A stretch of DNA of 64,000 nucleotides, taken from contig NC_092192.1 in NCBI RefSeq assembly GCF_043641665.1, positions 3,113,658 to 3,177,657 of the forward strand. Reading direction: 5' to 3'. Below are positions 55,771 through 64,000 of the stretch, in pieces. Position 1 is the first letter of the stretch. Each line of letters begins with the position of its first letter. A program made the position numbers and the translations under genes. Below the pieces are notes generated by a model, which saw only the letters and a list, made by a program, of their open reading frames with translations, was not told the DNA's origin and did no database searches. Source of the stretch: Enoplosus armatus (lineage: Eukaryota > Chordata > Actinopteri > Centrarchiformes > Enoplosidae).

Positions 55771-56165
55771 CATCTGTGGCCAATTGTATGTGGACGCCTG
55801 AACATTACAGATGTTTGATGATTGTTGAACATCTCATTCCGAAACCGTGGCATTAATATGCCGCTCTTATTGCCGCCACTCTTCCTGGAAGACTTTCCAC
55901 AAGATTTAGTGATGTCAGCCATTGATGTTGGGTGATGAGGTCCGGCTCAAAGTGAGGAGTCGGATGGGGTTAAGGTCAAGTTCTTCGCAACCAAACTGGG
56001 AAAACCGCTTCTTTACGGACCAGGCTGTGTGATCAGGACTCTGTGGATTGTATTTTGGAGCATTTCCCTTTATTGGAAGTAAGGGGCCAAGCCCAAATCA
56101 GGAAAAAATGGCCGAAAACATGCAAAAGCCTGTGGACAGTGTTGTCTACAGGCTTTTGGCCTCTC
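55771..56165 (-). mobile_element. Decayed Tc1/mariner-like transposon
   Basis: The plus strand matches, with deletions, the antisense of a common fish Tc1-like element. It starts GGCCAATTGTATGTGGAC (terminal region), then TGATTGTTGAACATCTCATT, GATGTTGGGTGATGAGG, AACCAAACTGGGAAAACCGC and AAGTAAGGGGCCAAGCCC. Read on the minus strand, short pieces of the transposase C-terminal part are visible (KKRFSQFG-like, then LNPI), broken by stops and deletions. It ends in an inverted pair at 56122-56159. Inactive: most of the transposase is missing. Confidence 0.75.
56122..56159. repeat. 17-bp inverted repeat with 4-base loop
   Basis: Left arm 56122-56138 and right arm 56143-56159 pair at 15 of 17 positions around GTGT. 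Both arms contain the CAAAAGCCTGT word typical of this element's end, so this is probably two element ends brought together. Confidence 0.7.
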
Positions 56166-57005
56166 TAGTCTCTTAGTGGTTTCATGATCTCCATGTTGTA
56201 CCCTTTTCTCTTGAAGACATTATTCTCTTTACAAACACTTTATTTGAGGGGATTACTTAGAAAAAAAGAATCAAATATTCACAGAAAACAATGGTAGGAA
56301 TTATCTGACGATATAAATGTTGTATAGCTTCATGACATCTGGATGACAGCTATCCTACTCCTGTACGATGTAAAGTGGGAAATAGTATTATGGGATGTAT
56401 TCTCTGTATTATTGCTTAAGTAGCTATCTGTTTGAGGAACTGATCAATGGGGAAAAAAAGAGTTCATGTCAGATGGGTTTGAAGACTACAAACTTATAAC
56501 AGAAGTGTTAAAAACTGTGTGAACTTAATAGATGGTCCAACAAAAAGATGCATTATGTGAAATGTAGGATTTTTGCAACTCGTATTAGGGACAAAAAGAG
56601 GTCATGTCTTGGCCTCTGCTGCAGTAACTTTTAATCTGCCTCTAAATCCTCCAACTTTATGGAAGTACAATGGTGCTGGAGTTCCTCTTTCAACATTATA
56701 CTACCACAGAACTTAATTATCTGTCCTCTTGCTCCTCTGTCGTGCCTCTCCCCCTCTTCATCCATGTTTTTCACTCGTTCTTTCCACAAACCACACACAG
56801 TCTTAAAACGTTTAAATTTTCCTGAGCCTGAGCCATCCAACTTGTAGTCATAGCCCGTAAACCCAGGCCCTAACCCTGATCTTACCCCCTGGAAAAAAGT
56901 GACAACCTGCTGGAACCTCATTGCTCCATAAAAACGTCCTCATTCCAAAGAGATAAAACTCAACCAAGGACAAGAACACACTCACTGACGCACTTACCGC
57001 TCTTA
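56166..57005. other. Non-coding, nothing recognised
   Basis: AT-rich to 56620, mixed after. The 96-codon and 105-codon minus frames have no domains. Confidence 0.4.
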
Positions 57006-57009
57006 CCCA

Positions 57010-57200
57010 CACCCTCTCTCCCTCGCTCTTAGTGATGTGAAGCCCACGGGCCACGGCACGCTGTGACTGATATGCGTTCTGACATGTCAAACGAGGAGGC
57101 GGCGCGGCGCTGCCCGTGGCAACCAGGAGAAACATGCTAATAGCGAGGTGCATTAGTGCATTCACAGACGATCCCGCTAATCAGAGAGGACATTCGCCCC
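57010..57200. promoter_or_regulatory. Candidate CNE with CpGs
   Basis: GTGATGTGAAGCCC, GACTGATATGCGTTCTGAC, a CpG-rich middle near 57095-57115, CATGCTAATAGCGAGG, GTGCATTAGTGCATTC and CCCGCTAATCAGAGAGG. Three TAAT/ATTA contexts after a GC core. Repeat-free and non-coding. Confidence 0.42.
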
Positions 57201-57840
57201 ACTCTGACTCTCAAGCAGTGAGAGTGGCCCCTCCATCACTCTCACCACCCATCCACCATCACCAGCAACAACACCCATACTTACCTCAGCCGTCTACACC
57301 TCTAAGCCTCACCCAAACCCACAAGGAGATACCATAACGTATTCCACTGGAAGCAGTAATTAAGAGTAGTGCCATGATAGAAACATTTTGGTATAGATAG
57401 TGTACAATTTTATGTATTGTTAATGAGAGTTATGAGACTCCAACATGCAGTCTATGTGCAGCCGTAGGATTAAAAGAGGCTAAGTTTAGAGTTGAGTGTT
57501 GATTCTCAGTGGAATCCCCACTACAAACAACTTTTTCATAAAACCATTTAATGTTAAAATCAAAAATATTGATTTTCTGGAGGGTTTTTTTTACCTCTTC
57601 TCTGTCCTGCATACTGTGTCAGGTCCCTGTGTTGTGCTGGGCTACACTCAGCCGTTGTTGATGCACATGGAGTTAAATACTCATATCAGTGGAGATGACA
57701 TGACATGTATTTGTTTCTTCTAACACAGAAGAAGCTGTCCTTTCAGGTTTCCATGCTTCAGCATCAGAAAGATTGATTGTGTTGAAAATTTTATCACTTA
57801 CTTCACCATAGAGTTTTCATACCACCTGGTTGACGATCGT
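57201..57840. other. Non-coding, nothing recognised
   Basis: Mixed sequence; no gene or repeat assigned. Confidence 0.4.
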
Positions 57841-57842
57841 TA

Positions 57843-57844
<2 letters not shown>

Positions 57845-57881
<37 letters not shown>
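57845..57881 (+). repeat. (AC)18 microsatellite
   Basis: Uninterrupted AC array. Confidence 0.95.
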
Positions 57882-57882
<1 letters not shown>

Positions 57883-58420
57883 CAGGAGTGAAAAACTTTT
57901 CAATATAGACTCACACTGAAGATACTTCTATCTTTAAATAATAAATATATCTTAAAATAAAGCTTCATTGCAGTCTCTGGAGAGTGAAGGTGTGAAACGG
58001 GATTGTTGATAGTCAGACGAGTTTTCATCTGCAAACTGTTTACATTTGCTGTCACTACTTGGTTAGGTTTAAAATAAGCTTGTAAGTTACGTTATGTGCG
58101 CGATGTAAGTTAAGTACGTTACAGTATGTTAGTTAAAATAAGTCAACAATGAGATTTGGTTTCACACAGGAATTGTCTCCTGTGTGTTAGTCCTGTTTAT
58201 CATCATGATCAAGGATGATCGAGGATCAACATTTTAGCATTTTGACCCGCACTTTGAGAAAGCTGCTACACTGCGTCCAACAGTATAAAGACACTCGGGA
58301 GGTCGCAGTAAATGAATGTGAAGCAGAATATTTCTGAAAATGCAAGAGTGCATGGTCAGCAAATGTTCCCTGGATAAAAAGGGTTAAAAGGAAAATCCTT
58401 GAGCTTCAAGCACACATCCA
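57882..58420. other. Non-coding, possible old repeat
   Basis: CTTGGTTAGGTTTAAAATAAG and repeated AAGTTA/TTAAGT words at 58060-58140 recall decayed fish repeats. No family named, no gene. Confidence 0.35.
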
Positions 58421-58421
58421 A

Positions 58422-58450
58422 CCCCCCCCCCCCCCTCCCCCGCCCCCCCG
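58422..58450 (+). repeat. C14 run and C-rich tail
   Basis: Fourteen C (58422-58435), then C4-5 and C7 interrupted by T and G. Confidence 0.9.
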
Positions 58451-58454
58451 CCAC

Positions 58455-59250
58455 TACACTGGAAAATTGGAAGTAACTTATATCAGCATTTAGACTTTTT
58501 AAAGAAAATATTAAATGAAATACTCTACTCAAGCTGAAATTGTCTTTTAAAGTGGACATTTTTTGCAGTGAGAGGCCCCCACTCCATTCCATTAGGTGAC
58601 CATCATGAATATGCTAGCATGTATTAAGCTAATAAAAGCTATTAATATTAAATATGCCATAATATGCATACCCTACATACTTAATGTGAACTGCCTGCCT
58701 GTCAGTACAGTTGCTGTATTATACAGAATTTTAAAATGGTCAGCATAACCAGGATTGTAGTTGTAAAAAAAGCAAACCTAAATATTTAAATATACTTATA
58801 TGACATTGATACTCCTTAAAAGAAAGTCACATGCAGGAAAGCCACATACTGTCACTTTGTCATTGTTGGGCTTTAAAGTCTACGTCTTTATTCGGACCGT
58901 TCAAAATGGTCTAAAATCTTTTTTTCACCAAAGTCCATCAGGAATTTTCCCAAGATGTATTAATGTCAATTTGCTCCTCGACAGCGTTTGAAAACAGGCA
59001 GAGAAACATATTTCCACTTCTTCAAGTTAACCTTCCTGGACATTAAAACCAGTGTTTGAACAGTCAAAAAGAACCAATTTGTCATCCACAGGTCATGAAT
59101 GTGAGAAAACCAATGGAAGAGCGGATGTATACACTAAGAAAAGGAGAGTGCATGGACCCTCTGTTGGAAGTATTACATCATGTAAACATCATGATTACCA
59201 TGTCTGCTATTCCAGCAGCATTGAATGTCACTCTGGTTGATAAGTAGTTC
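58455..59250. other. AT-rich non-coding DNA
   Basis: Two small frames (62-63 codons, 59052-59247) have no domain. Nothing recognised. Confidence 0.4.
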
Positions 59251-59254
59251 CGGT

Positions 59255-59440
59255 TTATTGCAATTTGGATGTAATTTTTGTCATTTAAGCCATCATTTCG
59301 ATTTGTTATGATATCGCTGTACACGTCAAGTTAATTACTGAGATGTGGGAACACGGCGACATCATTAAGAAGAAGTCCAACAGGGCAAGAAACCAAATGT
59401 ATCTGTGTTCAAGATCATAACCAATAGAAATGACAACAAT
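59255..59440. promoter_or_regulatory. Possible CNE
   Basis: GTTTATTGCAATTTGGATG, GCCATCATTTCG, GTTATGATATCGCTG, CAAGTTAATTACTGAG and CGACATCATTAAG. Repeat-free and motif-dense; lies about 165 bp before the large block that follows. Confidence 0.36.
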
Positions 59441-59604
59441 ACGAACTACTGTTGTAATAAAATAAAATGAAATTAACTTTTAAAATCATCTGTGAAATGC
59501 TGTGGATTTAAAACATTTCAGGTTATCTTGTGGGACCATAATCAAGTGTTGAACTCTTCATCTCACACCCTCAAACCCCCCATTCACGCCAGGCTGACAG
59601 ACAG

Positions 59605-60345
59605 CTGCACCACATGTGGGGCTGGATGAAATCTGTGATCACGCTAATTCAAAAGCTCCTGGATCAGGCGAAGGATATTATTTTTTACCAAAGGAACGAG
59701 TCAAACGGACTCCTTCGGCTCCGTTATACACACACGCGGGTTTGATGTTCAGGACATAAATCAAAGACTTATCATTCTATTTGATTTTATCCATCAACCA
59801 TGGGGATATTATTAAGAGCTATCAAAGAGCCCCAATTGAAACCTTTTTGCTCCATGAGAAACGCGTACCCTCTTCCCCACCATCCGTTCAGTCCTGCTTG
59901 GGGGAATTATATAAAAAAAAAAAGAAGAATTTCATTAAAAAAGAGGGGGGAAAGAATATTATCAACACCAAGCGAGGCTGATTAAACTTTAATCGCGAGC
60001 CAACAGTCTTCGGGGTTTCTCGAAACAGTGGCCTCAACAGGTCTTAATCTCCAGCAGCTGACCAAACAAATGCGTCGATTGAAATGAATCTCAGGTAGAA
60101 ACAAGAGGAAAAAATATTGACCGCTTCCAGAAATCTCCTTCTTCTTCAGGAATCAAAGCCGCCGACTTTATTTGAAATCAATAGGTTTCCACATCTTTTT
60201 GTTTGGGATCGTGGGGATACAATGGGGTGATTACAGCGTCAGTGTGCTCATTAAGCTCAACTCAGTGTTAATGTTCTCATCAGGGCTCATCAATCCATTA
60301 TTTATGGCTGAAAAGGAATACAAAGCAGCAAGGCAGTCTGGATTG
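59605..60345. promoter_or_regulatory. Largest candidate CNE block, about 740 bp
   Basis: The longest run of complex, repeat-poor sequence in the window. In order: CACGCTAATTCAAAAGC, ATCAAAGACTTATCATTC, GGGGATATTATTAAGAGC, CCCCAATTGAAACC, an A-rich patch with A11 at 59913-59923, GCTGATTAAACTTTAATCGC (inverted ATTAAA/TTTAAT), CGTCGATTGAAATG, TTTATTTGAAATCAATAGG, GCTCATTAAGCTC and CATCAATCCATTATTTATGG. It contains at least eight homeodomain/TALE-like cores. The frame starting at 60172 overlaps the last part and is discussed separately. Inferred enhancer cluster. Confidence 0.52.
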
Positions 60346-60354
60346 TCATGCTCC

Positions 60355-61435
60355 AGATCAATGGCTCCTGCTGTGCCTCTATCTGCTTCCACTCCTGCAC
60401 CTCCTCTTCCTCTTTTTTCTTGCTTGTTTTATTATTTTATTCCCTACATTTCCTCCTACTTCCTGTCCTCGCCTCCCACCCCAATTCCTCTTCCCTCCTG
60501 TGTCATCTTTTCTTCTTTCACATCCTTCATCTCCATCCTGCACCTCCTCCACCTCCTGTTGCTCCTTCTCTCTTCATCTCCTCGCCTCTACATCCTCCTT
60601 CACCACCTTTCCCTCCTCCTTCTCCTCTACATCTTATTTCTCCTCCTTCCTCTCTATTTCATCCTTTTCCACCTTCTCCTCCAACGTCACTTGTGTCTTT
60701 GCCTCCCTTTCCCACCTCATCCTTTTTCTCCCCAAATTGTCTTTCTGCACCCTCTCCTCCTTCACCACCCCCATCCCTCCTCCACCTCCACCTCCCTTTC
60801 TTCTGCCTTTTTGTCCTTTTGTTTTCACTTCTTTTCTTTCCTCCTTGTTAAACTCCTGCCATTGCTTCCCCACCTCTTCTTACTCTGCTCTATCATCGCC
60901 TCCTCAATCACCTCTTCATCCTCCATCTCTAACACCTCCTCTTCTTCTGCCTTCCCTCTTTTCACTCCACATAATCCTAACCTTCTTACTCTTCCTCTTC
61001 CTCCACTCACACACTTTCCTCTCTCCCTTCTCACCTCCTCCACTTCCTGTTCTTCCTTCACTTGTGTCTTCTGCAATATACAATTTATCTTTTTTCTTCC
61101 TCACCTCCGTCCTCCATCCCTTTTTTTCTGCTCCTCTTCTTCATACATGTTGTTGAACTCCTCCTGCAAGTTATCCACCACAACCCCATCTTCATCTTCC
61201 TACTTTTCCCAACCCCATGGCCTTCTACTCTTCCTCCACATTTTACTCCTCCACCTGATCATCACCTCCCCCCTCCCTTCTCTGTCCTCCATTTCACACT
61301 TTTCACCCTTGTCCTCTATCTTTTTCTCCTCCTCCCAAACCTCCTTTTCGTCTTCGAACTCGACCTCATCCTCATGTTCTTCCTCCTCAATCCTGACACC
61401 AGCGTCACCACACTCCCCGGCACGAGGACTGAACC
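60355..61435 (+). repeat. 1.1-kb polypyrimidine (CTCCT/TTC) tract
   Basis: The plus strand is almost entirely C and T with sparse A, made of degenerate CTCCT, CCTCC and TTCTTC words. All stop codons need purines, so all three plus frames stay open for hundreds of codons (longest 60172-61542, 456 codons), giving Ser/Leu/Pro/Phe-rich translations. Purine-rich minus frames are likewise open. No domain, and no constant reading frame is favoured. A low-complexity tract, possibly forming triplex DNA. Confidence 0.9.
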
Positions 61436-61439
61436 AGCA

Positions 61440-61640
61440 CGCGAATGGAGAACGAACAGAATTTGAATTCATTGTGGGATTTATAGGCTGCAAGGCTTGT
61501 ACGGTAATTCTGTTAACAAAAGGTATCCTTAGATGGAATTAAATATTTATCCGCTCTATGAATAACAATTGGCGAGGGAGCGAAGAGGCAGTGTTTACTT
61601 TTTCGGGTTTGGTGGGGAGGAGGACTGATTCAGTTCTGCG
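61440..61640. promoter_or_regulatory. Candidate CNE, about 200 bp
   Basis: GAATTTGAATTCATTG, GGGATTTATAGGCTGC (TTTATAGG, a CDX/HOX-like word), CGGTAATTCTGTTAAC, GGAATTAAATATTTATCC and GAATAACAATTGGCGAGG (AACAAT at 61564-61569, a SOX core). Starts exactly where the pyrimidine tract ends. It may be the other half of the 59605-60345 block, split by the tract. Confidence 0.46.
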
Positions 61641-62460
61641 TCCCGCCTCGGCGAGCTGATTACAGAGAGGAGAGGGGAGGGGGAGGGGGGTGACTGGACA
61701 ACCCGGGGCCGCAGGCGGTCATTACGCTCGGTACGGAGCCCTGATCCAACTCTAATCCTCACCCGGAAGGAAGCCGAGCTACCCGGGACTCAGCGGGGAT
61801 TCACTTGACGTCCGACCTGTCTTTCAGGCTCCTGCTGCTTGTTTGTGAACCAGGAGCTGTGGGGGAGCTGACCTCACCCTGCCCCCTGTAATGGCATCTG
61901 TTTGATCCACATGTAGAGTCGCATGAGGTAGGATCAAATGGAAAGAGGAGGCCTCCATATTATACATGGTTATAATTACATTGTACCGTACATGAACTTA
62001 GAGGACGTCCTGAAAACTAACAGACTTATTATTTTCTAACAAACCTGTGTGTTTTTTGTGATCTGTCACGTCCAAAGTGTTGTTGAGTGAAGGCGACTAC
62101 TTGGTTAAAGTCAGGGAGAGAATTATGATCCTGGTTATAATCTGATCCCCAATCAGTTCAACCGCTGAATGACCTCTGTGTGTGAGAGAGTATTGATCTG
62201 CATGGGTGAGGGAGCAGCGTGAGTAGGAGTCTGTGAAGATGATAAAACTTTTGTCTTTCCCTTTGTTTATAAATATGATTGATCCGTGGGTTTGTGTTGG
62301 TTTGTGGATAGTTGACGGCTACCTAGCAACATTGTTATTGTTGCAATTAAACTGCTTCTTCTTTGTGTGTTTTTGGCAGTTACCAAGCAGCTTCAGGTGG
62401 TAATTATTCACACAACCGCTTGTAAGGTAAATGAAAAGATAGAACTTGGTAGAAAGCATC
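61641..62460. other. GC-rich then mixed non-coding DNA
   Basis: 61660-61810 is GC-rich with CpGs (GGGGCCGCAGGCGGTC, CATTACGCTCGGTACGG) and may continue the regulatory cluster. After 61900 it is ordinary sequence. No gene. Confidence 0.4.
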
Positions 62461-62464
62461 TTGC

Positions 62465-62835
62465 ATGTATGTAGCCACCGTCACAGTCCTGCTAAACATC
62501 AAACATGTAGCACACACAGCTCAGGTTGAAGGTAGGCGGAGCTATGCTGGGAATTATGTGATGTCATCAAAAGTATGTACCAACAAGAATGAGAAAGTTG
62601 CCCTGATAGGTGCAACAAAGCGAACAGACTGTGAGAGAAATGTCAATCAAGCCCAGTCTGTACATGCCGTCCAAGAAAGACGTCTCATCGAATCATCATT
62701 TAGTGAGAACAGGTTCACCGTCATCACCAGCTGCAGCGGGAGCCGCCACAGGAGCTGTTTTGAGTACTTTGCCAGGTCTGCTGACAGATTTTGTCAACGT
62801 GATAGCGTCACAAAACTTTTTACAGGAGTGTAGAT
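62465..62835 (+). other. Unassigned 122-codon open frame
   Basis: A plus-strand frame of 122 codons with even composition and no microsatellite. No domain or signal peptide is recognised, and a second frame (62610-62837) overlaps it. It could be a decayed transposon segment or chance. Not called as a gene. Confidence 0.15.
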
Positions 62836-62839
62836 GAGA

Positions 62840-63235
62840 TCAAAATGAAAGCAGAGTTTGAAGATGGGTGTGAACTGAGGAAGGGCGCTGGAAGAAGGGG
62901 GGGTAGGAAGTAGTACTTGACATCCCTGGCCCACTTTTGTTTTAAGTGGCGGATCACTGTATCCCAGTATGTTAGTGTGTGGGTGTGGTCCGACAATATT
63001 GTGATGACAGAACTTATATTATTGTCATGTTCTTTCAGAAGAAAAGGTCAATATAAAGGCCGTTTTGTGAAAGAGCTGTACTCTTCAGATCTTAGTGATG
63101 AAAAAGGACTTTTCATTGTGTAACATTTTCACTTCTTTAAATCACTAGAAACATGAACTTGGTGATCTGCGATGTGACTTTACGAGGGCGACCCTTCGCT
63201 GACCACATGCAGGGCAGAAGGACCTCTCCACCTCT
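62840..63235. other. Non-coding, nothing recognised
   Basis: Ordinary sequence without genes or repeats. Confidence 0.4.
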
Positions 63236-63239
63236 CCAG

Positions 63240-63416
63240 ATATAGATCTTTACTTTAATTACCAACGGCCGGTGAGGCTCCCTGCTATACTGAGTGGAGC
63301 TGGCAGTGGCTGGAAACACTGGTTAAGCAAATTGGTATTTAACTGGAAACTTGCTGGCCTCCGAGCCCTGCATTATTCATCACCTAGACAAGAAAGTAGC
63401 GCTTCATACATCCCTT
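63240..63416. promoter_or_regulatory. Candidate CNE next to a CAG array
   Basis: CTTTACTTTAATTACCAACG (TAATTA core), GCTATACTGAGTGG, GTTAAGCAAATTGG and GCATTATTCATCACC: repeat-free and balanced, running directly into ten CAG units. Non-coding. Confidence 0.42.

Positions 63417-63446
<30 letters not shown>
63417..63446 (+). repeat. (CAG)10 trinucleotide array
   Basis: Ten consecutive CAG. Translates as poly-Gln, poly-Ala or poly-Ser depending on frame, but the surrounding frames show no protein domain. Confidence 0.97.
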
Positions 63447-63449
<3 letters not shown>

Positions 63450-63700
63450 CAGCCTCCAGAGCAGAGAGAGGGAAAAGGAGAGAGAGTGAAGGCGGACAGA
63501 TATATAGGGCAGAGAAATAAAGCAACTCAGTCCACAAGGAGCGAATCCCCAAACACAAGCCCCAACCAACCATACACACACCCTCATATCCACACATCCA
63601 TCCAGCCTCCACACACACACACCAATTATTGGTTTCTCTGTCAGTTTGTTTCTCTCAGTTTGTTGCATTTGAAAGGGACTTCTGGGAAGATGAGTTTGCT
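63447..63700. other. Purine-rich then CA-rich spacer
   Basis: GA-rich to 63530, CCACACA words to 63625. No gene. Confidence 0.45.
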
Positions 63701-63719
63701 TTTTAATCAAAGTGGCCCA

Positions 63720-64000
63720 GCAGCCCATTTCTGAGTTTTTCATCCAGCCTACTTCGCATTTTTCTTCCAGTGTATTGGTGTGCAGTGTTTATGCTAAAAA
63801 TGCAGAAGTCCAGCGATACTCTGGAGTGGTGAAGACGGATTAAAACAGCCACTATCATGTTTTCTGCACTCGTATAACATGATTTTATTTACCAGGATGC
63901 TTGCATTTGAAATTATTGACTTTTTGCTTTATGCAATATAAGCAACACGCTCCTCTCCATCTTACATAATGTGATTACTGTACATGTTGAATATATATAT
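63720..64000. promoter_or_regulatory. Possible CNE at the window edge
   Basis: CTAAAAATGCAGAAGTCC, GATTAAAACAGCC, CATGATTTTATTTACC, GAAATTATTGAC and CAATATAAGCAACACG: AT-rich, non-repetitive until a terminal ATATAT that continues beyond the window. Confidence 0.3.

Noticed and set aside
60172..61542. 456-codon open frame as a protein-coding gene
   Set aside because: It runs through the pyrimidine tract, where stop codons cannot occur. Other plus frames are equally open, the product is Ser/Leu/Pro-rich low complexity, and no domain or splice pattern supports it.

Overview
This window looks like non-coding nuclear DNA from a ray-finned fish, most likely a spiny-rayed (percomorph-type) teleost. 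Three things suggest this. CA/TG microsatellites are very dense. Interspersed repeats match sequence I recognise from many fish genomes, including a decayed Tc1/mariner copy, several short inverted-repeat (MITE-like) elements and LINE 3'-tail-like ends. There are no bacterial-style operons. The species and chromosome cannot be named from the sequence alone.

I found no protein-coding gene I can defend. The longest open frame (456 codons, 60172-61542) exists because a 1.1-kb polypyrimidine tract cannot spell stop codons. The other open frames are short, have no recognisable domain, and often run through microsatellites or repeats. I saw no tRNA, rRNA, known microRNA or CRISPR array.

The window alternates between two kinds of DNA. 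The first is a series of about thirty blocks of 100-740 bp of complex, balanced-composition sequence. They are rich in homeodomain-like TAAT/ATTA cores, SOX, POU, OTX-like and PBX/MEIS-like words, and they look like conserved non-coding elements. The clearest are at 4105-4450, 7225-7440, 10235-10470, 12165-12300, 13425-13810, 21420-22065, 35990-36560, 42125-42450, 45360-45715, 48165-48500, 50440-50660, 59605-60345, 61440-61640 and 63240-63416. The second is filler: microsatellites, purine/pyrimidine tracts, G/C homopolymers, a 44-bp minisatellite and transposon relics.

Region by region: 1-13.8 kb holds many enhancer-like blocks with few transposons; 8.8-9.5 kb is a repeat island. 13.9-18.7 kb is transposon-rich (two MITEs, other repeat fragments, a minisatellite, a LINE tail). 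21.1-22.3 kb is a GC/CpG-rich cluster with a CCAAT/E-box pair. 22.3-35.9 kb is mostly repeat- and microsatellite-rich, with weak candidate elements. 36-52 kb alternates enhancer-like blocks with repeats. 53-58.9 kb is poor in candidates except 57.0-57.2 kb and contains the Tc1 relic. 59.2-61.7 kb is the densest regulatory-looking stretch, interrupted by the polypyrimidine tract.

The simplest reading is a gene desert, or a giant intron or flank, acting as the regulatory landscape of a nearby developmental gene lying outside the window. All conservation statements are inferences from sequence texture; none was tested by alignment.
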